From Phaeobacter sp. 11ANDIMAR09 (lineage in GTDB: Bacteria > Pseudomonadota > Alphaproteobacteria > Rhodobacterales > Rhodobacteraceae), in NCBI RefSeq assembly GCF_001294455.1, contig NZ_LIKT01000002.1:1-64000 (forward strand): a DNA stretch of 64,000 bases. Direction: 5' to 3'. This document shows, piece by piece, positions 16,541-25,553 of the stretch. The notes beneath the pieces were generated by a model. The model was not told where the DNA came from, made no database searches, and saw only the letters and a program-made list of their open reading frames with translations. A program made the position numbers and the translations under genes. How positions within the stretch are numbered: the stretch's first letter is position 1; each line of letters opens with the position of its first letter.

Positions 16541-17590
16541 TCAGTCTCTCCGCACACGGAATTTGGTCAGGAGGATGGCCAGCACCATAAACAACAGGGC
16601 CGAGGCCAGCATGATATCGGCGATATAGCTGGGCACGCCCACGGCGCGGCTCATACTGTCGGCGCCCACGAATATGGCAGCGACAAACAGCGCTGCCAGC
16701 ACCACACCCAGGGGATGCAACAGGGCCAACATGGCGACAACGATGCCAGTGTAGCCAAAGCCGGGCGACAGATCGAGCGTCAGTGCGCCTTTGAGCCCTG
16801 AGACCTCGGAAAAGCCGGCAAGCCCGGCGAGGCCACCGGACAGGAGTGCGGTTTTCAGGATGACGCGGGTGACGGGAATGCCGGCAAAGCCAGCGGCCTC
16901 GGCATTCTGGCCCACGGCGCGCATCTCGTAGCCCAGGGTGGTGCGGGTGTTGATCACCCAGACCAGCAAGGCGGCGACCAGCGCCAGGGCAAAGCCCCAG
17001 TGCAGCCGCAGCCCTTCGACGATGCGGGGCAGGCGGGCCTCGGATGTCAGGCGCGCGGATTTGGGCCATCCCATGCCCATGGGGTCCTTCAGCGGACCTT
17101 CAAGCAAATAGGAGACAAACAGCAGAAAGATGAAGTTGAACAACAGGGTTGTGACCACCTCGTCCACGCCCAGACGGGTTTTCAGCAATGCCGGGCCCAG
17201 CAACAACAATGCGCCGGCCAGCATGGCGGCAAGGCCACAGAGCGGCAGCATCAGATAGCTGGGTAGGCCCAGGGCTCCGGTACCCAGGATCACGGTGAGC
17301 ACCGCCCCAGCATAGAGCTGCGCTTCGGCGCCGATGTTCCACAGTTTGGCGCGAAAGGCGACGGCAATGGCCAGCCCGGTGAAAATCAACGGCGTGGCGC
17401 TGTTGAGTGTCTCCAATAGGGCAAATTTGGAGCCAAAAGCCCCGGTCAGGATTAGGCCAAAGACCGCAAAGGGATTGCCCCCTGCAATCAGCGCCAAAGC
17501 GGCGGCTACCAGAAATGTCGCGGCCATGGCCAGTGCAGGGGGCACAATCCGGCGTGCCGGGCTGGGGGCCTCAATTGGTTCAAGCCGCAT
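16541..17590 (-). CDS. BMP/Nup-type nucleoside ABC importer permease (NupP-like)
   Basis: 349 residues. Membrane protein with FTGLAIAVAFRAKLWNIGAE, the hallmark of this permease type, the coupling loop RAVGQNAEAAGFAGIPVTRV and DEVVTTLLFNFIFLLFVSYL. ATG 17590 begins MRLEPIEAP and overlaps the ATPase end by 11 bases. Pairs with the 15595-16539 permease. Confidence 0.85.
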   Translation of the reverse strand: MRLEPIEAPSPARRIVPPALAMAATFLVAAALALIAGGNPFAVFGLILTGAFGSKFALLETLNSATPLIFTGLAIAVAFRAKLWNIGAEAQLYAGAVLTVILGTGALGLPSYLMLPLCGLAAMLAGALLLLGPALLKTRLGVDEVVTTLLFNFIFLLFVSYLLEGPLKDPMGMGWPKSARLTSEARLPRIVEGLRLHWGFALALVAALLVWVINTRTTLGYEMRAVGQNAEAAGFAGIPVTRVILKTALLSGGLAGLAGFSEVSGLKGALTLDLSPGFGYTGIVVAMLALLHPLGVVLAALFVAAIFVGADSMSRAVGVPSYIADIMLASALLFMVLAILLTKFRVRRD

Positions 17591-19124
17591 CTGTGGCCTC
17601 CGCGTCAAACCCATGGCCGGCCATCCAACCGCCCAGTTCTTCGGGGCGCATGCTGCCCCGAGCAAAGCCCGGGCTCAGACGGCCCTCGGAGATCACATGG
17701 ATCACATCCGACAATTGCATGATTTCATCCAGATCCTCGGAGATGAGCAAAACAGCCGCACCGCGATCGCGGGCCTTGGCCAGTTGTTCGTGTACATAGT
17801 TCACCGCACCAATATCCAGGCCCCGAACGGGTTGATTGGCCAGAATGATCTGCGGTTCTTCTTCCAACACCCGGCCCAGGATCAGTTTTTGCATATTCCC
17901 GCCCGAGAGCAGGCGAATGCGGATATCAGGGCCGGGGCAGCGTACATCATAGGTCTGGATCAGATCCTTGGTAAAGGCACGGGCACGGGCCCAGTCCATC
18001 CAGCCGCGGCGGCTGAAGCGGCTGGCATAGGTTTCCAGAATGGCGTTCTCGGTCAGGTCAAAATCGGCGATGGTGCCGGTCTTGTGCCGGTCTTCGGGAA
18101 TGCGGGCGATGCCCTGGGCGATGGCACTGCGGGCAGACCAGTTTTTTATCGATTGCCCGGCCAGCATCATCTCGCCACTTGCCGGGGTGATCAGACCGGA
18201 GAGCAGATCGGACAGCGCGGCCTGCCCATTACCAGAGACCCCGGCAAGCCCGGTGATCTGGCCTGCTGCTAAGGTGAGGTTGAGGGATTTCAACCCCGGT
18301 GCTGCACCATGATCCGGGGTGCTGACCTCGCGCAACGACAGCAAAGGGGCGCCGGGCGCTGCGCTCTCAATACTGGGGGCGGCGACTTCGGCGCCAACCA
18401 TCAGCGCCGCCAGTTCCTCGCGATTGGTGCTGTCTGTGGCGCGTTCAGCCACCAGTTGGCCATGGCGCAGCACCAAAACCCGGTGCGAAATCGCCATGAC
18501 CTCGTGCAGTTTATGGCTGATGAAAATCACCGACAGCCCGGTGGCGATGGCTTCCTCCAGGGTGGCAAACAGCGCCTCGGCCTCTTGCGGGGTGAGCACC
18601 GCAGTGGGCTCATCCAGAATCAGGATTTTGGCGTCACGATACAGCGCCTTGAGGATCTCGACCCGCTGGCGCTCGCCCACCGTCAGACGACCAACCTTGG
18701 CGCTTGGGTCGACCTTGAGATGGAACCGCTCCGACAGGGCGCGTATGCGGGATTTCACCTCTCTGGGCTTTAGCGATAGTCCTGAGAGATCATCAACGCC
18801 CAGAACGATATTTTCCCAGACCGTCAGATTGTCGGCCAGGGTGAAATGCTGATGCACCATGCCAACGCCTGCATCCAGTGCAGCGCGGGGCGCGCCGGGC
18901 GGCAGCGGCTGGCCAAACAGCTCAACCTCTCCGGCATCGGCGGTATATTGGCCAAAGAGGATATTCATTAGCGTGGTCTTACCCGCACCATTTTCGCCCA
19001 ATAGCGCGATGACTTCGCCTCGGTGCAGGTCAAAGCTCACCTCCTCATTGGCCGTGACCGGACCAAAGCGTTTGGTGATGCCCTGAAGGCGCAGGACAAC
19101 CTGCGCCTCTGTTGTTGTGCTCAT
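17580..19124 (-). CDS. BMP/Nup-type ABC importer ATPase, two nucleotide-binding domains
   Basis: 514 residues with tandem NBDs, as in NupO/YufO and sugar importers. First half: Walker A GENGAGKTT (43-51), signature LTVGERQRVEIL, Walker B ILILDEPTAVLTP, HKLHEV. Second half: degenerate Walker A GVSGNGQAALS, LLSGGNMQKLILGR, and ILANQPVRGLD. The degenerate second site is usual in this family. Energises uptake through the two permeases downstream. Confidence 0.9.
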   Translation of the reverse strand: MSTTTEAQVVLRLQGITKRFGPVTANEEVSFDLHRGEVIALLGENGAGKTTLMNILFGQYTADAGEVELFGQPLPPGAPRAALDAGVGMVHQHFTLADNLTVWENIVLGVDDLSGLSLKPREVKSRIRALSERFHLKVDPSAKVGRLTVGERQRVEILKALYRDAKILILDEPTAVLTPQEAEALFATLEEAIATGLSVIFISHKLHEVMAISHRVLVLRHGQLVAERATDSTNREELAALMVGAEVAAPSIESAAPGAPLLSLREVSTPDHGAAPGLKSLNLTLAAGQITGLAGVSGNGQAALSDLLSGLITPASGEMMLAGQSIKNWSARSAIAQGIARIPEDRHKTGTIADFDLTENAILETYASRFSRRGWMDWARARAFTKDLIQTYDVRCPGPDIRIRLLSGGNMQKLILGRVLEEEPQIILANQPVRGLDIGAVNYVHEQLAKARDRGAAVLLISEDLDEIMQLSDVIHVISEGRLSPGFARGSMRPEELGGWMAGHGFDAEATDAA

Positions 19125-19139
19125 GCGATCAGGCCCGGA

Positions 19140-20165
19140 TCAAGAGGATTTGGGCTCTTCGTCGTTGATGGCAACCGTGTAGGAGCCATCCTTGATCGCT
19201 GCGGTGCGCTGGGCCACCAGATCAAGCGCCGCCTGCGGGATCTTACCCTCAAAGGTGCCATAGGGGGCGAGCGAACAGCCGCCCTCCTTCATGAAGGAAT
19301 AGGTGCCGTAGTCCTTGGCGGCGAAACTCCCGGCCTGCACGGCAGCAATGGCGGCGTCCAGGGTGGGTTCAAAATGCCAGATCGCCGAGGCCACAACCGT
19401 TTCGGGGTAGTCAGATTGGGTGTCGATCACATTGCCGATAGCCAGAAGACCCTTTTCCTTGGCCGCATCCGAGACGCCAAAACGTTCGGCATAGAGAATA
19501 TCGGCGCCGTTCTCAGCCATGGCAAAGGCGGTTTCCTTGGCCTTGGGGGGGTCAAACCAGGAGCCGATAAAGGAGACCTGGAACTTCATGTCCGGGTTCA
19601 TCTCTTTAGCACCAGCCATGAAGGCATGCATCAGGCGGTTGACCTCGGGGATGGGGAAGCCACCGACCATACCGATGTTGCCGGTTTTTGACATGGCACC
19701 GGCAATGATGCCGGACAGGTAGGCGGCATCCTGGATGTAGTTGTCAAAGACCGACAGGTTCGGGACTGCGGCGTCTTCCTTGAAAGAGGAGCCCATCAGG
19801 AAGGCGACATCGGGATAGTCTGCCATGACTTCGCGGGCTTCGGCTTCGACGCCAAAGATCTCACCGATGATCATCTTGTAACCGCTTTCGGCATATTCAC
19901 GCATGACGCGGGAATAGTCCGAATTGGAGGTATTCTCGGAATAGGTGTAGCTGATATCGCCCCGATCCTGCGCCGCCAGAGCAGCGACATGGATACGGCT
20001 GACCCATTGCTGCTCGACCGGAACTGTATAGATGCCGGCAACTTTGATCGGCTCGGCTGCTATCACGCGCGCAGGGGACAGGCCCAGACCCACGGTCAGA
20101 GCAGCGGCGGCGCTGGTTCCAAGGAATTGACGGCGCGTCGGCGCGCCCAAAACGGATTTGGTCAT
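19140..20165 (-). CDS. BMP family ABC importer substrate-binding protein
   Basis: 341 residues with an N-terminal Tat-like signal (TRRQFLGTSAAAALTVGLGL, cut near VIAA). This implies export as a folded protein or use of the twin-arginine route. The mature domain has the PnrA/BmpA-like pattern, including VAGIYTVPVEQQWVSRIH, FLMGSSFKEDA and NIGMVGGFPIPEVNRLMHAF. It would capture nucleosides or bases. First gene of the operon that ends in codA, hence a pyrimidine ligand is most likely. Family members for other ligands exist. Confidence 0.85.
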   Translation of the reverse strand: MTKSVLGAPTRRQFLGTSAAAALTVGLGLSPARVIAAEPIKVAGIYTVPVEQQWVSRIHVAALAAQDRGDISYTYSENTSNSDYSRVMREYAESGYKMIIGEIFGVEAEAREVMADYPDVAFLMGSSFKEDAAVPNLSVFDNYIQDAAYLSGIIAGAMSKTGNIGMVGGFPIPEVNRLMHAFMAGAKEMNPDMKFQVSFIGSWFDPPKAKETAFAMAENGADILYAERFGVSDAAKEKGLLAIGNVIDTQSDYPETVVASAIWHFEPTLDAAIAAVQAGSFAAKDYGTYSFMKEGGCSLAPYGTFEGKIPQAALDLVAQRTAAIKDGSYTVAINDEEPKSS

Positions 20166-20463
20166 TGAAAGTCCCCCTGTGGAAAAGCCGATCCTTTGCG
20201 GATCCTGACCAAAGGGTAAAAATATCCACCGGCCATGGCAAGAATACTTTCCTGTTTCTCACAAGCTATTGGGATATTTGTTTAAATATTATGCGCCGCG
20301 GGCTGTGTTTTGGAAAGTTGTGCGTTTATCCAACTCTGTCGTGCTTTGTGGCTTGGTAGCCTGTTTCGGCAGCCTGTCGGTTTTGGTGGTGTTTTTGTCC
20401 AAAAGCGGCGCGGTTCTTGCCGGGCATAGCTGCTCCTTTGGGGGCGCTATTTATGAGGGTGCT

Positions 20464-21714
20464 ATGGCCTATTCCGGACTGAGAATCATCAAGGAAGCCC
20501 TGAGCGGGCATAGGGGCTGGAAGCCAGCCTGGCGCGATCCAGAGCCTAAGGCGCACTATGATATTGTTATCGTTGGTGGCGGCGGACATGGGCTGGCAAC
20601 GGCCTATTACCTGGCCTCGCGCTATCAGACAGCTCGGGTGGCGGTGCTGGAAAAAGGCTGGATCGGCGGCGGCAATGTGGGGCGCAACACCACCATCGTG
20701 CGCTCCAACTATCTGCTGGATGGCAACCAGGCCTTCTACAATCTTAGCCTGCGCATGTGGGAGGATCTGGAACAGGATCTGAACTACAACGCCATGGTCT
20801 CGCAACGCGGCATTCTGAACCTGGTGCACACGGATGCGCAACGTGATGCGGCGCGGCGGCGCGGCAATGCGATGATCCTGGCCGGGGATGACGCCGAACT
20901 GCTCGATACAGATGGGGTGCGTGCGCTTTATCCCTTCCTCAACTTTGAAAACGCCCGTTTCCCGATCAAGGGCGGCCTGCTGCACCGTCGCGGCGGCACC
21001 GTGCGCCATGATGCGGTGGCCTGGGGCTATGCGCGCGGCGCTGACCGGCGCGGTGTCGATATCATTCAGAACTGCGAAGTCACCGGCTTTAAGGTTGAAA
21101 ATGGCACATGCCTGGGGGTGGAAACCACCCGCGGTTTTATCGGCGCGGGTAAGGTCGGCGTTGCCGTTGCCGGTTCTTCCAGTCGGGTGATGCAGATGGC
21201 CGGGCTGCGCCTGCCAATCGAAAGCCACGTGTTGCAGGCCTTTGTCTCCGAAGGGCTGAAGCCTGTCATTCCCGGTGTCATCACCTATGGCGCCGGGCAT
21301 TTCTATTGCAGTCAGTCGGACAAGGGCGGGCTGGTCTTTGGCGGCGATATTGACATGTACAACACCTACGCCCAGCGCGGCAATCTGCCAGTGGTCGAGG
21401 ACGTGCTGGAAAGCGGCATCTCTCTGATCCCGGCGTTGGGCCGGGTGCGCCTGCTGCGCAGCTGGGGCGGCATCATGGATATGTCGATGGATGGCTCTCC
21501 CTTTATCGACCGCACCCCCATCGACGGCCTCTATTTCAATGGCGGCTGGTGCTACGGCGGCTTTAAGGCAACGCCGGCTTCGGGCCTGTGTTTTGCCCAT
21601 CTGATGGCAACGGATACCCCGCATGAGGTGGCGCAGGCCTATCGTCTGGATCGGTTCCGCAGCGGCCACATGATCGATGAAAAGGGCCAGGGCGCCCAGC
21701 CCAACCTGCATTGA
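20464..21714 (+). CDS. soxB: Sarcosine oxidase beta subunit
   Basis: 416 residues from ATG 20464; the open frame extends upstream but without family similarity. DIVIVGGGGHGLATAYYLAS near residue 37 is the FAD-binding Rossmann motif. GGTVRHDAVAWGYARGADRR contains His182, which lines up with the histidine that covalently holds FMN in heterotetrameric sarcosine oxidase. NGGWCYGGFKATPASG is the C-terminal flavin contact. It catalyses oxidative demethylation of sarcosine or a related N-methyl amino acid. First gene of soxBDAG, divergent from the BMP gene. Confidence 0.9.
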   Translation: MAYSGLRIIKEALSGHRGWKPAWRDPEPKAHYDIVIVGGGGHGLATAYYLASRYQTARVAVLEKGWIGGGNVGRNTTIVRSNYLLDGNQAFYNLSLRMWEDLEQDLNYNAMVSQRGILNLVHTDAQRDAARRRGNAMILAGDDAELLDTDGVRALYPFLNFENARFPIKGGLLHRRGGTVRHDAVAWGYARGADRRGVDIIQNCEVTGFKVENGTCLGVETTRGFIGAGKVGVAVAGSSSRVMQMAGLRLPIESHVLQAFVSEGLKPVIPGVITYGAGHFYCSQSDKGGLVFGGDIDMYNTYAQRGNLPVVEDVLESGISLIPALGRVRLLRSWGGIMDMSMDGSPFIDRTPIDGLYFNGGWCYGGFKATPASGLCFAHLMATDTPHEVAQAYRLDRFRSGHMIDEKGQGAQPNLH

Positions 21715-21737
21715 CCCGCAAAGAAGGATTTTGAGCG

Positions 21738-22025
21738 ATGATGATCGACCATCCCCTGTTGGGTCTGCGTGACGCACAGGAATTCACCTATCTCGGCGAT
21801 GCCAGCCTGATCGACCGCCCCGACTGGCAGGCCGAGGACGCCCAAGACGCGTTTCACGACTACCTCTATCTGCGCGACAACCCGGCAGGTGCGCACCGCG
21901 AATTGTGGTTCCACGAGACTGGGGATCGCTCCTGGCTGGTGGTGACCCGCAATACTCTGACCCATGAGATCACTAAGGTGGAACTGGCCCGTGATGTGGC
22001 CCGAGCGCGAGGGCGCAGCAAATGA
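21738..22025 (+). CDS. soxD: Sarcosine oxidase delta subunit, zinc cysteines missing
   Basis: 95 residues. RDNPAGAHRELWFHETGDRS and NTLTHEITKVE follow the SoxD family. The normal N-terminal CPxCG knuckle is replaced by HPLLG (residues 5-9), and of the His59/Cys63 pair only His59 remains (Asp63 instead of Cys). The protein has no cysteine at all. The zinc site known in characterised delta subunits is therefore probably absent. It keeps the family position between beta and alpha, and its stop overlaps soxA (ATGA). Confidence 0.85.
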   Translation: MMIDHPLLGLRDAQEFTYLGDASLIDRPDWQAEDAQDAFHDYLYLRDNPAGAHRELWFHETGDRSWLVVTRNTLTHEITKVELARDVARARGRSK

Positions 22026-24979
22026 ACCAGGTTAACCGACTGACTGGCGGCCAGATCAACCGCGCCAAGGAACTTAACTTCCGCTTTGATGGCCGCAGCT
22101 TCAAGGGGTTTGAGGGCGATACGCTTGCCTCGGCTCTGCTGGCCAATGGTGAGCGCCTGATGGGGCGCTCCTTCAAATATCACCGCCCGCGCGGCGTGCT
22201 GACGGCAGGATCAGAAGAGCCCAACGCGCTGGTCGAGCTGCGTCAGGGCAACCGGCAAGAGCCCAACACCCGCGCTACCGTGGCCGAGCTGTTCGAGGGG
22301 CTGGAGGCCAAGGCTCAAAACGCCTGGCCCTCGCTGCGGTTTGACGCCATGGCGGTGAACGACCGCATCAGCAATTTCCTGACAGCGGGGTTCTATTACA
22401 AGACCTTCATGTGGCCAAAACCCTTCTGGGAAAAGGTCTATGAGCCGATCATCCGCAAGGCTGCTGGTCTGGGCTCAATCTCTTTCGAGGACGATCCGGA
22501 TCTCTACGACAAAGGTTTCCTGCACTGCGATCTGCTGATTATTGGCGCTGGCCCTACAGGTTTGGCAGCCGCATTGACCGCCGGTCGTTGTGGTGCACGC
22601 GTGATCCTTGCGGATGAAGATTTCCGCATGGGTGGACGCCTCAACGCTGAGACCTTGGCGCTGGGCGATGCATCCGGTTCTGACTGGGCGGCCGAGGCCA
22701 TAGCGGAACTGGCCAGCCTCGACAACGTGCGTCTGATGACCCGCACAACTGTCATCGGGGCCTTTGATCATGGGATCTACGGCGCGGTTGAGCGCGTGCA
22801 GGATCACCTGCCGCAGGCCCAGGCCGACAAGCCACGCCAGATCCTCTGGCGGATCTATTCGCGTAGGGCGATGCTTTGTGCAGGTGCAATGGAACGCCCG
22901 ATTGCCTTTGCCGACAACGATCGCCCGGGGGTGATGTTGGCCTCGGCAGTACGGTCCTATGTGAACCGTTGGGCTGCCGCGCCGGCGCAGGAGATTGTGA
23001 TTTTCACCAATAATGACGATGGCCATCGTACCGCTGCGGATCTGATTGCCAAGGGCGTCAAAGTGCCCGCTGTCATCGATGTGCGCGCGGATGCGCCTGC
23101 GGTTGCCGGGGCCGAGCTGCTCGCTGGGGCCGAGGTCATCGGCACAGAGGGGCGTCTGGGACTCACATCCGTCACCGTGCGCCTCGCCAATGGTCAGACC
23201 CGCAAGATCAAATGCGGTTCCCTGGCCGTGTCTGGTGGCTGGAATCCCAATGTGCATCTGACCTGCCATCAGCGTGGACGCCCGCATTGGAATGCCGAGC
23301 TCGCGGCTTTTGTGCCCGGACCCGAGCTGCCAAGCGGTATGACGGTTGCAGGCGCCGCCAATGGTCAGCTCTCCACCGCGCAGGCCCTTGCGGGCGGCGC
23401 CAGCGGAGCCGTTGCTGCACTCGGGGACTTGGGGACCACAGCCAAAGCCATTGATCTGCCACAGACCGAGGATGCGCCGATTGCACTGAAGCCTTTCTGG
23501 CATGTGCAGGGTGGCAAGTCGCGCGCCTGGGTCGATCTGCAGAACGATGTCACCGTCAAGGACGTGAAGCTGGCGCATCAAGAAAACTTTGTCTCCGTCG
23601 AGCACCTGAAACGCTATACCACCCTGGGCATGGCCACCGATCAGGGCAAGACCTCCAATATGCTGGGGCTTGCGGTGATGGCCGAGCTCACCGGCAAATC
23701 TATCCCGGAAACCGGCACCACCATTTTCCGTCCGCCCTACACACCTGTGCCCATGGGCACCATGGCGGGACGCGCCACTGGCAAACACTTTCACCCGACC
23801 CGCAAAACGCCTTCGCACCACTGGGCCGAGGAACAGGGCGCGGTCTTTACCGAAGTGGGCGACTGGCTGCGGGCGCAGTGGTTCCCCCGACAGGGAGAGA
23901 CTCATTGGCGCCAGTCGGTGGATCGCGAAGTGCTGCAGACCCGCAAATCTGTGGGTGTCTGCGATGTGACCACCCTGGGCAAGATCGACGTGCAGGGCAA
24001 AGATGCCGCGACCTTCCTGAATAAGGTCTATGCCAATGCCTTTGCCAAATTGCCGGTGGGCAAGGTGCGCTATGGCCTGATGCTGCGCGAAGATGGCATT
24101 GCCTATGACGATGGCACCGCCGCGCGTCTGGCTGAGGATCATTTTGTCGTCACCACCACCACCGCCAATGCGGTGCTGGCCTATCGCAATATGGAATTCG
24201 CCCGTCAGTGTCTCTGGCCGGATCTGGATGTGCAGCTGATCTCCACCACCGAGGCCTGGGCGCAATATGCCGTGGCCGGCCCCAATGCCCGAAAGCTGTT
24301 GAAAAAAATCGTTGACGCGGATGTGGACATCTCCAACGAGGGCTTCCCCTTCATGGCCTGCGGTGAAATCACCCTCTGTGGCGGATTGCGAGCGCGTCTG
24401 TTCCGCATCTCTTTCTCGGGTGAGCTGGCCTATGAGGTCGCGGTGCCTACGCGTTATGGCGATGCCCTTGTGCGCGCCCTAATGGAGGCGGGAGAGGAAT
24501 TTGATGTCACCCCCTATGGCACCGAAGCGCTGGGCGTAATGCGGATTGAGAAAGGCCATGCCGCCGGCAATGAACTAAACGGCACCACCACGGCGCTGAA
24601 CCTAGGGTTGGGGCGGATGGTCAGCAAGAAAAAAGACTGCATCGGCAATACCTTAAGCGAACGCAAAGGTCTAAGCGACGCGGCAGGATTGCGACTGGTG
24701 GGCTTTAGACCTGTCAAGGCGCAGGATCCGGTGACAGCCGGGGCGCATTTGATGCGTGCCAGCGGCGAAATCAGCGCCGACACGGATCAAGGCTATATCA
24801 CCTCTGCCTGTTTCTCACCCAACTTGGGTTGTTCGATTGGCATCGGCTTCCTGAAAGACGGCGCCAATCGCATGGGCGAAAAGCTCCGCGCGGCGAACCC
24901 GCTAGAGGGCAGCACTGTCGAGGTCGAAGTGGTCTCGGCGCATTTCATTGACCCAGAAGGGGAGCGTCTTCGTGCTTAA
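22022..24979 (+). CDS. soxA: Sarcosine oxidase alpha subunit
   Basis: 985 residues. Order: N-terminal ferredoxin-like part (RFDGRSFKGFEGDTLASALL, RGVLTAGSEEPNALVEL), FAD/NAD domain (CDLLIIGAGPTGLAAALTAG near residue 165), an amine-channel linker, and a C-terminal GcvT-like tetrahydrofolate domain (KSVGVCDVTTLGKIDVQG, then PYGTEALGVMRIEKGH). The folate domain captures the methyl carbon as methylene-tetrahydrofolate. Length and domain order match the family. The end overlaps soxG. Confidence 0.92.
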   Translation: MNQVNRLTGGQINRAKELNFRFDGRSFKGFEGDTLASALLANGERLMGRSFKYHRPRGVLTAGSEEPNALVELRQGNRQEPNTRATVAELFEGLEAKAQNAWPSLRFDAMAVNDRISNFLTAGFYYKTFMWPKPFWEKVYEPIIRKAAGLGSISFEDDPDLYDKGFLHCDLLIIGAGPTGLAAALTAGRCGARVILADEDFRMGGRLNAETLALGDASGSDWAAEAIAELASLDNVRLMTRTTVIGAFDHGIYGAVERVQDHLPQAQADKPRQILWRIYSRRAMLCAGAMERPIAFADNDRPGVMLASAVRSYVNRWAAAPAQEIVIFTNNDDGHRTAADLIAKGVKVPAVIDVRADAPAVAGAELLAGAEVIGTEGRLGLTSVTVRLANGQTRKIKCGSLAVSGGWNPNVHLTCHQRGRPHWNAELAAFVPGPELPSGMTVAGAANGQLSTAQALAGGASGAVAALGDLGTTAKAIDLPQTEDAPIALKPFWHVQGGKSRAWVDLQNDVTVKDVKLAHQENFVSVEHLKRYTTLGMATDQGKTSNMLGLAVMAELTGKSIPETGTTIFRPPYTPVPMGTMAGRATGKHFHPTRKTPSHHWAEEQGAVFTEVGDWLRAQWFPRQGETHWRQSVDREVLQTRKSVGVCDVTTLGKIDVQGKDAATFLNKVYANAFAKLPVGKVRYGLMLREDGIAYDDGTAARLAEDHFVVTTTTANAVLAYRNMEFARQCLWPDLDVQLISTTEAWAQYAVAGPNARKLLKKIVDADVDISNEGFPFMACGEITLCGGLRARLFRISFSGELAYEVAVPTRYGDALVRALMEAGEEFDVTPYGTEALGVMRIEKGHAAGNELNGTTTALNLGLGRMVSKKKDCIGNTLSERKGLSDAAGLRLVGFRPVKAQDPVTAGAHLMRASGEISADTDQGYITSACFSPNLGCSIGIGFLKDGANRMGEKLRAANPLEGSTVEVEVVSAHFIDPEGERLRA

Positions 24980-25538
24980 TCTCAAACCCATCACCGCCCT
25001 TGGCGCAGAGGTCCCTCAGGTGGACAGCTTCGACGGGTTGGAGATCGCCGAACGCGCCGATTTTGCCCTCGCCAGCCTCGCGGCCCGGCAGGGCGAAGAG
25101 GTGCTCTGCGCGACCAAGGCACAAGCCTATCTGGGCTTTGCTTTGCCACAACCAGGACAGGGCAGCCTGGCCGCGCCGTTCTCGGCCTTTTGGATGGGGC
25201 CGGATCAGTGGATGATTGCGGCACCACACGACAGACATGAGGATCTTGCCAGCCACTTGAAACAGGCGCTTGGCGAGAGCGCCTCGGTCAGTGAACAGAC
25301 GGATGGCTGGTGCCGTTTCGACCTCTCGGGCGCGGGCCTTCAGGCGGTGTTGGAACGGCTCTGCAATGCGGATCTGGCCAGCATGGCTGCCGGAGAGGCC
25401 CGCCGCGTGCGGCTGGAGCATCTGGGCTGCTTCATCTGGTGCCTGGAGCCCAGCCAATCGGTTGCGATCCTTGGTCCGCGCTCTTCGGCGGCCTCATTGC
25501 ATCATGCGCTGGTTGGGGCGGCAAAATCGGCACTGTGA
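24972..25538 (+). CDS. soxG: Sarcosine oxidase gamma subunit
   Basis: 188 residues from GTG 24972, which overlaps the soxA stop and has GGGGAG at 7-base spacing; an in-frame start at 24948 lacks this support. The fold is GcvT-like, with FWMGPDQWMIAAPHDRHEDL, DGWCRFDLSGAGLQAVLERL and HLGCFIWCLEPSQSVAILGP as SoxG features. Gamma is a structural, flavin-free subunit of the heterotetramer. Last gene of the operon; a convergent regulator pair follows. Confidence 0.85.
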   Translation: MLNLKPITALGAEVPQVDSFDGLEIAERADFALASLAARQGEEVLCATKAQAYLGFALPQPGQGSLAAPFSAFWMGPDQWMIAAPHDRHEDLASHLKQALGESASVSEQTDGWCRFDLSGAGLQAVLERLCNADLASMAAGEARRVRLEHLGCFIWCLEPSQSVAILGPRSSAASLHHALVGAAKSAL

Positions 25539-25553
25539 ACCGAAGTTCGGGAC

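Noticed and set aside
20269-20463. Upstream extension of soxB by 65 codons
   Set aside because: Known beta subunits begin close to MAYSGLRIIKEALSGHRGW at 20464; the extension is hydrophobic but not family-like and overlaps the divergent promoter.
20166-20463. Search for a glycine or other riboswitch upstream of soxB
   Set aside because: No conserved paired aptamer elements recognised; only AT-rich promoter-like sequence.
20326-21777. 483-codon open frame on the minus strand over soxB
   Set aside because: Antisense of soxB with no domain and no ribosome site.
22475-24265. 596-codon open frame on the minus strand inside soxA
   Set aside because: Antisense shadow of a GC-rich gene; composition is His/Gly/Arg-rich and without family features, while the plus frame is a clear sarcosine oxidase alpha subunit.
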